In this document: piece after piece, positions 57,701 through 64,000 of the stretch
Position numbering within the stretch: position 1 is the first letter of the stretch
Layout of the letters: each line of letters begins with the position of its first letter
DNA from: Sipunculus nudus
Taxonomy: Eukaryota > Annelida > Sipuncula > Golfingiida > Sipunculidae
DNA length: 64,000 nucleotides
Assembly: GCA_026874595.1 (NCBI GenBank)
Contig: CM049312.1
Location: 31,817,956 to 31,881,955, forward strand
Direction of reading: 5' to 3'
Position numbers and translations under genes: made by a program
Notes under the pieces: generated by a model
Seen by the model: only the letters and a program-made list of their open reading frames with translations
Told to the model about the DNA's origin: nothing
Database searches by the model: none

Positions 57701-60438
57701 TTTGATATTAAGTGTAATTATTCATTATTCGTGTTTCTCATTCACCAGTTACTATCCAGAGTTTGTGAAGAGTGAGTACTTTTGTAAGCACCAGGTGGAT
57801 CTTTTGACAGGGACCAGGATATTCCTGGCAGACATATTGTACAAAGAGGAAGCCATGTTTTACTTCATGGAGGTAAGGCCCATGTCATAGGTCAAAGGTC
57901 ATAAAATCATATGGAAAGGTCATGAAAAGAGCTAAAAAGAATTTATTTGGTACATGATGTATATGATTTGTGTCCAAGCTTTGTTATTCCCTGGTCCTGT
58001 AATAATGAGTGCACCACAGAAGTAAGTCAGGAAGTTACACAAAATCACATTGCCTTAGCTTATCTTAATAATGTCCCATAAAAAAAGCCTTTTCTTTTTT
58101 TAAGGATAGGTCCATGGCCTGTTGGTGGCACTGTCTGTTGAATGAGGATGAATGTATCCATACAATAAGATTGATATGTTATTATTAAGCTTTATCAATT
58201 TCAGGTTTTAATATGCATGGGGTTAGGAATAATCCGAAAGTCATAACATGTTTTTAAGACATTAGAGTAAATCTCTGAGGTTCAAGTGAGATTTCACCAT
58301 TGTGGCACTGGCGGGGTTCAAACCGAGGAATTACAGCTCCAAAGTCCAACCCCTGAACCACTAGGCTACATCCTACCCCAATATAAGCCTGCCCAGTAAC
58401 TTTCTGGTACTGTTAATGATACTTGTTGCACTCACTTGCTGTCTGTTTATTTTAAGCCAAAACAAAACAAACACATTCATCAAGGGCATTTTGCGGCAAC
58501 CCAGACAAAACCAGAATTTTGCAACTTGAGGTCTTTTTGCAACTATTGACCTTACAACTTTGGCATATATGCAACCAGCAATCTTCAGTTAAATGTTTTT
58601 AGTGCAGATGACCCAGGGGTTCCTTGTTCCTGTTTGTCAACATTGCTGTGTTTACCAATAGCTTGTACAGCCCTCACAGAAACATTATAATTATCTTTTA
58701 TTATTACCTATAATTCATAAATAAGTTTACAGAATAAGCCAGAAATCACATATTCCATTGAAAAGGTAAGTGAATAGCTGACTTTAATGAACATGCACTT
58801 ACTGACTCTTTCTAGCTACACTGCTCAGTTGTTCCATGTATATATAAACAAGTTGATATCCTTTCATCTATGGAAGTACCGTATTATAAATCATACATTT
58901 CATGTATGGAGTAATCACACCTGATCATTTATGTGAGGATCTTCACAATATGTGTGGTTATTTTTACAGTTCATGGAACAGGAGAATGCTTCCAGTTTAT
59001 TACGATTCTGGGTTGCGGTGGATAATTTTGAGCAGCATCTGGCATCAAAGGCAGGAAAGTATGATGGTACTGAGGCCCAGAACGATGCAATGATCCTCTA
59101 TGACAAGTAAGTCAGGCTGCCAGCTTCATTATTAACTACCACTGAAGTGTTCCACCTGTGTGTATTTGTGTATGTGTGTATATGCTTGAAAAAATAGGTG
59201 TGCGTATATGGATGAACTGGCAGACTAATATATTTGTACAGTGGATCAAGCAGGCCTTCCAGCAAAAAGATGGTAAAGTGAGATCATTTTATCCTGAATC
59301 CCCAAGTTCACGCAGACCCTGTGAATTAAAATTTCTATGTTCATGTATATATACTGACAGGCATATGGAAATGCCCATGTAACAAAATCATGTAAGCAAT
59401 TTCTCACGCCTGTACGCATATATGTGCACATGGAAACACCTCTTTACGCAGCGGTTATACACTGTAGTCTTTCTATATCTCCTTTGCTTTAAACGTTTCT
59501 TTGTATAGCAAGCTTCTGTGGGTTTCAACACCAGTTCTGGTAAAGGGCAAAGAATTGTAATCAGACCAATGAGATTGTAGTATTGGATTGTGCATCCAAC
59601 TCCAAGTTGCAAACTCTTGACATTCTGTTCTCTTTGGTTTATGCACAATGTAATACCATGCACTCAACCATCTGATTACAATTCTTGTCCCTTTGCCAGC
59701 CCTGTTGTATTAACCCTGTAAAACTTGCTATAAGAAGCAGTGGTTAAAAAGAAGATACAGAAAACTTGCATTGTATAACCTCTGTGTAAGGAGTGTACTC
59801 TATATGGAATTATCTTCATTTTCTATTTCCTCAGCAAATGTACTGGTTTTACTTTTGGCCATTTGGTACCAAAATTACAAGCTCCCTAACTTTGCATACC
59901 TTTACCTAAGATCTTGGGGAATGTATAAATTGGAGCTTTAATTTATGGATGAGTCTTGTATGGGCAAAATTCTGTTATTTATGAAGATTATTACAGTTAT
60001 ACACATAGAAGGTCAGTTATTTTTAACATAAAATGGTCAATATGTTTGACTAGGGAAAATATAACTAAATGAAGGAGTTCTAGAGAGTCTCCATATTAAT
60101 TGCCTATAGAGACCAGGAAGTTTTTTACATTCAGTTATTTCTTTTCATCTTTAGACAGCATCAACTCCAACAAGTGGGGATGCAGAATACATAGATTGTT
60201 TTAGTTATATAATGTCAATATTAGGAGGTATTGTGGCTTGAATTACAGGCCTTCATGGAAAGGTCAAGTAAAAGTATCTGTTCTTCGTTTCAGATTCTTT
60301 TCCTTACAAGCTTCTGAACCAATAGGATTTGATGACAAGATCCGGTGCGAGGTAGAATCCAATATTTGTCGAGAGGGGGGTCCACTACCAGACTGTTTTG
60401 CTACACCAAAGACACTCGTACTCAGGACACTTGAAAAG
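36754..60438 (+). CDS. AKAP10: AKAP10 (D-AKAP2) orthologue, nine exons, 3' incomplete
   Basis: Join of 36754-36778, 43585-43704, 51293-51388, 53753-54550, 55628-55726, 56551-56635, 57749-57872, 58970-59106 and 60294-60438; 543 codons, every junction GT-AG and in phase. AKAP10 is a dual-specificity A-kinase anchor with two RGS domains that tethers PKA to membranes and mitochondria. Seen here: a short basic N-terminus (MPLFRKKS, compare MSFFRRK in vertebrates); RGS1 starting at about residue 94 (LSKTLQEVL, IIKFWLDAESF); a Ser/Thr/Ala/Gly/Asn-rich insert of about 180 residues; the rest of RGS1 in exons 5-7; and RGS2 from exon 7/8 on (LLRFWVAVDNF, GFDDKIRCEVESNICREGGP). The C-terminal exons with the PKA-binding helix and PDZ motif lie beyond the window. 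Confidence 0.95.
36926..41406 (+). repeat. 4.5-kb repeat, copy 1 (AKAP10 intron 1)
   Basis: Direct repeat of 45164-49649, offset 8238 at the left edge and 8243 at the right, so almost no net indel difference and only a few percent divergence by eye. It contains an exon-like ORF after a polypyrimidine-AG (37342-37470), degenerate repeats near 38640-38930, an internal AGCTCAGCTGACTTTCAGTC boundary near 38977, the AGGTCA-rich array (39170-39760), and ends ...CATGACCCATGGGTCACTTGTTA. No transposase is recognised. Probably a non-autonomous element or composite of elements. Confidence 0.85.
39170..39760 (+). repeat. Degenerate tandem array rich in AGGTCA half-sites
   Basis: About four units of 115-130 bp, each with a CACATA-AGCTCACCTAC block, an AGGGGAAGAA-like block and a GAGGTCAAAGGTCA block. 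At 39297-39322 four AGGTCA half-sites run in series with spacers 1, 1 and 0. The array is repeated at about 47410-48000. Confidence 0.7.
43585..43704 (+). CDS. AKAP10: AKAP10 exon 2
   Basis: Acceptor TTCTACAG, donor GTAAGA; phase 1 at both ends. Encodes RKSTAVAAKIKGTDKKGHKR, then a Ser-rich stretch ending PNGDLG. Basic and probably disordered, like the vertebrate N-terminus. Confidence 0.85.
44020..44405 (+). mobile_element. tRNA-derived SINE, second copy
   Basis: Same family as 22147-22577: GCTTCTGTGGCTCAGGGATAG head, decayed B box, CCCCCACCCAGGGTGAGCGC block, CAGATGTACATA near the end and an A-rich tail. More diverged and without a clear target duplication, so older. Confidence 0.85.
44874..49697. 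mobile_element. CAGGG-ended element interrupted by the 4.6-kb repeat
   Basis: CAGGGCTCAACATTAA (44874-44889) and TTAATGTCGAGCCCTG (49682-49697) are inverted repeats with one mismatch. They are flanked by the direct duplication CCTTA (44869-44873, 49698-49702). CAGGG ends recall hAT elements, but hAT duplications are 8 bp, so the superfamily is open. Only about 185 bp on the left and 48 bp on the right belong to this element, with ACTTGCCC-type repeats inside; the middle is the nested 4.6-kb repeat. Confidence 0.75.
45061..49649 (+). repeat. 4.5-kb repeat, copy 2 (AKAP10 intron 2), with an extra left end
   Basis: From 45164 it matches copy 1. Unlike copy 1 it has about 100 bp more at the left, starting GCTCAGCTGACTTTCAGTCA, which is also found inside both copies (near 38977 and 47217). 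TTA abuts both outer edges (45058-45060 and 49647-49649), a possible 3-bp target duplication. Confidence 0.8.
50885..51245 (+). repeat. Diverged relative of part of the 4.5-kb repeat
   Basis: Resembles 38640-38930: ACTTACCATAACT, CCAATAGATTATCTCACTC, GATTAT-GGCAA, TGCATATT-AATGAGGTCA and later GAGGTCA blocks appear in the same order. A separate older copy of this segment, next to AKAP10 exon 3. Confidence 0.6.
51293..51388 (+). CDS. AKAP10: AKAP10 exon 3
   Basis: Acceptor CTCATCAG, donor GTGAGT; phase 1 at both ends. Encodes FVQDPGGALGGAQRPQTLLL, then NLDHMYEDGTN. Linker before RGS1. Confidence 0.88.
51389..53752 (+). other. AKAP10 intron 3
   Basis: 2.4 kb, AT-rich. No repeat, RNA gene or exon was recognised. 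Confidence 0.7.
53753..54550 (+). CDS. AKAP10: AKAP10 exon 4: RGS1 start plus long Ser/Thr/Ala/Gly-rich insert
   Basis: 798 nt, phase 1 at both ends (acceptor CACTTTCAG, donor GTATGT). It opens with LKPETPLQTSSRLSKTLQEV, followed by the first RGS helices up to KFWLDAESFQASSWTRIRSH. The rest (about 53945-54530) is low-complexity Ser/Thr/Ala/Gly/Asn/Gln sequence with few charges until NEDSLQEKLRT at the end. In vertebrate AKAP10 the first RGS domain is also split by an insert here; this one is long. Probably disordered. Confidence 0.95.
55628..55726 (+). CDS. AKAP10: AKAP10 exon 5
   Basis: Acceptor CTTGCAG, donor GTAAGT. Encodes IEKDAVCIYSKYISHDAPQA, then IPITEQLRQETI: the RGS1 helix after the insert, close to vertebrate SIEQDAV...ISPDAAKPIPITE. 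Confidence 0.97.
56551..56635 (+). CDS. AKAP10: AKAP10 exon 6
   Basis: Acceptor GATTCACAG, donor GTAAGT; ends in phase 2. Encodes KICREDGQVDPLCFVACQDF, then VIKLMDK; vertebrate AKAP10 has ICGEDGQVDPNCFV here. Confidence 0.97.
57060..57545. repeat. Dispersed repeat family member 2 (AKAP10 intron 6)
   Basis: Begins AAAGGGGCCCATTCCTTTATCTGA. Contains CAAGGACATCTTGTGGCAAA, CATATGTACTGTGTTTACTA, TTATAAGAATCTTTCCTAGC and AAGCCAGGTAATTATTTGGC, collinear with 27858-28310 and 58470-58790. Confidence 0.65.
57749..57872 (+). CDS. AKAP10: AKAP10 exon 7
   Basis: Acceptor CATTCACCAG, donor GTAAGG; ends in phase 0. Encodes YYPEFVKSEYFCKHQVDLLT, then GTRIFLADILYKEEAMFYFME: end of RGS1 and start of RGS2. 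Confidence 0.97.
58305..58380 (-). mobile_element. tRNA-like SINE head (AKAP10 intron 7)
   Basis: On the minus strand TAGCCTAGTGG fits the Pol III A-box consensus exactly and GGTTTGAACCC fits the B box with one change, at tRNA-like spacing. The text between (GGTTCAGGGGTTGGACTTTG) is typical of SINE heads. The body beyond is not clearly bounded. A different family from the SINE at 22147. Confidence 0.65.
58470..58790. repeat. Dispersed repeat family member 3 (AKAP10 intron 7)
   Basis: Collinear with 57060-57545 from CATCAAGGGCATTTTGCGGC onward, including CCTGTTTGTCAACATTGCTG, TGTGTTTACCAATAGCTTGT and AGAATAAGCCAGAAATCAC...GCTGACTTTAATG. Lacks the left third. Confidence 0.6.
58970..59106 (+). 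CDS. AKAP10: AKAP10 exon 8 (RGS2)
   Basis: Acceptor TTTTTACAG, donor GTAAGT; starts in phase 0, ends in phase 2. Encodes FMEQENASSLLRFWVAVDNF, then EQHLASKAGKYDGTEAQNDA and MILYDK, nearly the vertebrate text for RGS2. Confidence 0.97.
60294..60438 (+). CDS. AKAP10: AKAP10 exon 9 (RGS2, last exon in window)
   Basis: Acceptor CGTTTCAG, donor GTAGGT; ends in phase 0. Encodes FFSLQASEPIGFDDKIRCEV, then ESNICREGGPLPDCFATPKT and LVLRTLEK. The vertebrate protein continues with an FLPGF motif; no such exon was found before the right edge. Confidence 0.96.
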
Positions 60439-63400
60439 GTAGGTCACATTATAGCATTGTGCAGGGTTGCATTTATGTGCTCTTCGGATGCATTCTTTTT
60501 CATCACCAGTGGAAAAAGTGATCAAAGGGATGTGTTCTTGTTCTGTGATGGAAATGTTCACACAGAAGATTCAGTATGCCTAGATTTGTGCTGAGTTTAC
60601 TAGACAGCAAAATGAAAACACAATTGACATATACAGTCTTCCCCCAAAGATAAGCCCTTTTTTTCATGTCATATTTAAACTAAACAAAAACCCTTTATCG
60701 TACATGAAAGCATAATTTTCCAGCTATTTTCCTGCTGCATTGAACATAGTTTGGAAGATTGTAAGACCGCAAAAACATCAGCCAGTGTCCTGAAATAGCA
60801 GGACGTTAAAAGTATATGCCTAGACAGCCAGAGAGTTCCAGGAAAAAAACAATTTTATCCGTTTGGTAACTGGGTCCAACATTCCTGACAGGTTGCATAT
60901 TTTGACATATAAAATGGGAGATGGAATATTTAGTTGCTGGTTATGACATATTTACCCAAATGCATGATGTAAAAAAACAAGCATGATTTGACAATGAGGT
61001 CAGGAGTGCCCACACCTAAAGCTCGCACAGCTGCAACGATAGCATGGAACATACTTCACTTAAGAGTGATCCTGTGACACTGACACATAAGGTATAAAAT
61101 GATATTGATAGTTAACCCAATTCTAATGTTTAGAACCTAAATTTGGCTGTTATTATGTTTGATAGCTCATTATATATTAATAATAATATTGCTATATCAT
61201 GGTATATCAAGATAAATTTTAAATAATTAACATGATATGAAAAACTCTAATGGTCCCAACACTAACCTTGGGAATTCTTTTATGGGGAACACTATTTACT
61301 TTCAAAACAACTTGACTGAAGTGAGAAACCCTGCTCTGATTGCTTCCTTAGCTTTAATTAGCCTTTCGTTGACAGGGTCATGGTGAGATTGACCAGTTAT
61401 GTGATCATAGCTGTGCCTAGCTCCAGCTTCCATGCTCTCTCCCTAAAGGATCCTGGATACGTACGCCGCACAAATGCAGTTAGGCCCCTTCTTGACGCAG
61501 GTGGAGGTGATGCTCTCGGGCGGCAGTTTTCAGGTGTTCTCAGTGCACCCTGCCACTTTTTATTTAAGTTCTATCTTACATAAAACAATTCACTTTTAAA
61601 ACTGATTTAGCACCTTTCTGAACACTTGACAACCTAAGGAGAACAGACTATTTGCTGTAAATTTGAATTGTAATGATAAAAAATAACTGTGCTAGATTTA
61701 AGAGACTTCTGTAAGTGTCAGTTCTAATGTCGTTTTTAAAAGTTCACCCCCTGCGGAACAAGTAAATTTTTCAATGACCATCTGAAATACAATATACATC
61801 ATCCACAATTTTGGCCAGAAATGGGGTGTGTATTATACATATGGTTATTGCTTTTTCCACCAAAATTGTGGCTTTAAAGAGGGGTGCAGATTATCCTCAG
61901 TAGCGGATTATCTTTGGAGGTAGACGGTACCTCTTTTACAGAAAAGAAGGAAATGGAGGGACATTTACACATTGTAAATAAACAGGTGTGAATATTTTGT
62001 GACTCCCTGGCCTGGTTCACTTTTTCTAAACAGATTCCAGATCCATCTCAAAATGACTTTGGTTATGAAAAAATTAGGAGTAAGATTATTTTCCAAGCAC
62101 AAAACACATCTCTAATCTGGTACAGTCACAGTTATAGTTGCAGTTGCACTCTTACTGCTTAGGTTGATTTTAGATTTTGGACATATTTTGACATTATTTA
62201 CATCATGGTTAATATCTTACCAAGTTTTCAGTGTATCTTTACCAAATTTTGAATAGTTACAACAGAGAGGGATTGCTTTAGGGTAATAGAGTTGTTTTTA
62301 ACTTAAAGTAAATATGCATGTCTTTGACCTATAAAGTCAAGCTGAAAGAGGGCACTGTAAGGGAGGTCTAAGGGTTAGTCTCAAGTGACCCTGAGTGGCC
62401 CTCTGAGCAGTAAAGGGTTAAACATCATGCAGTGAGTTAGGCAGGTAGATGGCAGCAGTATGTCTTCTATCAGGCCTGGTTAAAAGCATAGGCTAAAGTA
62501 GGGAAGTCATTGTTTATAGGCCAAGGTTTTTATCAAAATTTCATGTATAAATTCTATAAAAATCTTGAATTTTGGGGCCTCTTTTTGACAACTTTCTACA
62601 ACTAAATTGCAGTGTATAACTGGATTTTCCTAGCAGCTTGTCATTTTACAAGGTAACAGTAGCAAGTAATGGGGGATTGTACTCAACCTTTTCATGTAAT
62701 TCTGACTTGAATACACTGAAGCTAAATAAAATTACTCACCAATAATTCAATGCTAATTGTATCCCCAGAAAAATTTTGGGGGAAACAATAGTTTTATGTC
62801 AGTCCCGCAGCCGAAGATAAATCTTGTCCGCTCGATAACTAAAAAAATATTTCACCAATCCTTACTTACCCACACATGTTCATAGATATGGGTGAGTGGA
62901 CAAAGCCTGTTTAAAATGGGGTCATGACCTTTACCAGGAGAGTGACCTTAATCTTGAATTGGTCCATTTGGGGGGGGGGGGGGGAGGGGGGGGGGGAATC
63001 ACACAAATTCTTAAATATCTCAAGAAATCTGGCATGGATTGATAAAAAAATGGAGTAGACTAAAAAATCTTTGATTGCATTGTCATTTACCAGAAACTGG
63101 TGGCCCCACTGATTATCATTTTTTTGTTTTTGTGCCTTTCAATACCCCCATCATTGCCACTTTACAGTACTATGAGCATTATAAGTAAAAAACTAATTGA
63201 CAGATTTTTTTCATATTATGCATATACAGAGATATCGGTTAGGGAATGAGGTATAAGCAAATTTGGGTCATGACCTTTCCTAGGAGAGTAATCTTGACCT
63301 TTTTCCATACTTGGTGAAAATCACACAAAATCTTATCTCAACTCAATAAGGGATGCATGGATTGGTCCAAAAACAAATTGACCAAAGATCTTTGATAGCT

Positions 63401-64000
63401 TTGTCTTCTGTGGGAGACAGGTGGTGCCACCTTTTGTCCTTTTCTTGTTTTTGCACCTTTTAATACCCCCATCATTGCCACTTGACAGTACTGTGAGCAG
63501 TTATAAGTAAAAAAACTAATGGACAAATTTTCGTCATATTATGCATGTATATAGATATAGGTTATGGGATGATGTTTGATCTAAATTGGGATAATGACCT
63601 CTCCTATGAGAGTGGCCTTGATCTTGAATATTCCCATATTTGGTGAAAAATATTGTTTCTAAGTTGATAGATAAAAGAAACCATGGTGGCTTCCCAAGTG
63701 TCAGAATATGCTTCTAAAGATGGGGGCCTATTCTTGAAGGGGAAGGGGGATTTATTGTCTTGGGATGTCTAGTTTCTTAATATTACCATTTCAGTTATGT
63801 GTATATGTGTGTATATTTGTGTTTACACATTTATTTCCAAATTTAATTAAAGTCAGTGTAAAGATAAAATAAATTAATAAATTCAGTTAATACAGATGTA
63901 ATATTGTTGTATCTCATATGTGATCTTTGATTAGTTGATACAACTCGTTATTCTGTTCCTCATGTGTGTATTGATTTTATGCAGTGTATTGAACAGTTGT
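60439..64000 (+). other. AKAP10 intron 9, continuing past the window
   Basis: No exon encoding the expected end of RGS2 was found. Contains a GC-richer patch (61380-61560), a G-run (62970-62996) and a tandem repeat (62880-63660). Confidence 0.7.
62880..63660. repeat. Tandem repeat, units of about 325-345 bp
   Basis: CATGACCTTTACCAGGAGAG (62925), CATGACCTTTCCTAGGAGAG (63269) and AATGACCTCTCCTATGAGAG (63594) open successive units. Shared blocks include AATACCCCCATCATTGCCAC (63143, 63461), TTATAAGTAAAAAACTAAT and CATATTATGCATATA. Two full units and part of a third; no ORF. Confidence 0.8.

Noticed and set aside
63410-63440. CAGGTGGTGCCACC near 63420 as a fourth Helitron-satellite copy
   Set aside because: Only the palindrome-like core matches; the flanks belong to the 325-345-bp tandem repeat, so it is probably chance.
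63980-64000. TTTTATGCAG near the right edge as the AKAP10 exon 10 acceptor
   Set aside because: The following bases read CIEQL, not the expected FLPGF-type continuation, and too little sequence remains to judge.

Overview
The window is nuclear DNA of an intron-rich, AT-rich, repeat-laden animal genome. The best fit is a lophotrochozoan, probably a marine mollusc. This rests on invertebrate-type versions of three bilaterian genes, short GT-AG exons spread over long introns, and a dense mix of SINE, LINE, MITE and Helitron-like repeats with long (TA)n and poly-C/poly-G tracts. The species is inferred, not proven. Nothing bacterial or viral is seen.

Three genes are well supported. (1) Minus strand, 10187-10256: first coding exon of a cytosolic fatty-acid-binding protein (FABP), with a TATA-like box and a perfect DR1 nuclear-receptor site just upstream; the other exons are not found and probably lie beyond position 1. 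(2) Minus strand, 17192-20465: a complete five-exon gene for a 159-residue protein resembling the poorly characterised CXorf65/C22orf15 family. A small ORF (16871-17083, minus) with a weak VHL-beta-domain-like pattern follows it. (3) Plus strand, 36754-60438 and continuing past the right edge: an AKAP10 (D-AKAP2) orthologue. Nine exons with consistent phases cover the N-terminus, the first RGS domain interrupted by a long Ser/Thr/Ala/Gly-rich insert, and most of the second RGS domain. The PKA-binding helix exons lie outside the window.

The rest is mostly mobile DNA. Three copies of one element (1-803, 3046-3820, 11854-13785) share a 3' hairpin followed by CTAG, insertion before T, and an internal 278-bp satellite with two GGTGGCGCCACC palindromes per unit; this reads as a non-autonomous, satellite-carrying Helitron family. 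A 4.5-kb repeat occurs in direct orientation in AKAP10 introns 1 and 2; the intron 2 copy is nested in a CAGGG-ended element with a CCTTA target duplication. A tRNA-derived SINE at 22147-22577 has a perfect 15-bp target duplication. Two decayed LINE 3' ends, several MITEs, an LTR-like segment and many microsatellites fill much of the remainder. In the CXorf65-like gene, the 3' edge of exon 3 has been amplified as a minisatellite inside the next intron, and a LINE fragment lies within that array.

The genes are unrelated in function. The main interest lies in the Helitron-satellite family, the exon-derived minisatellite and the DR1 site at the FABP promoter.
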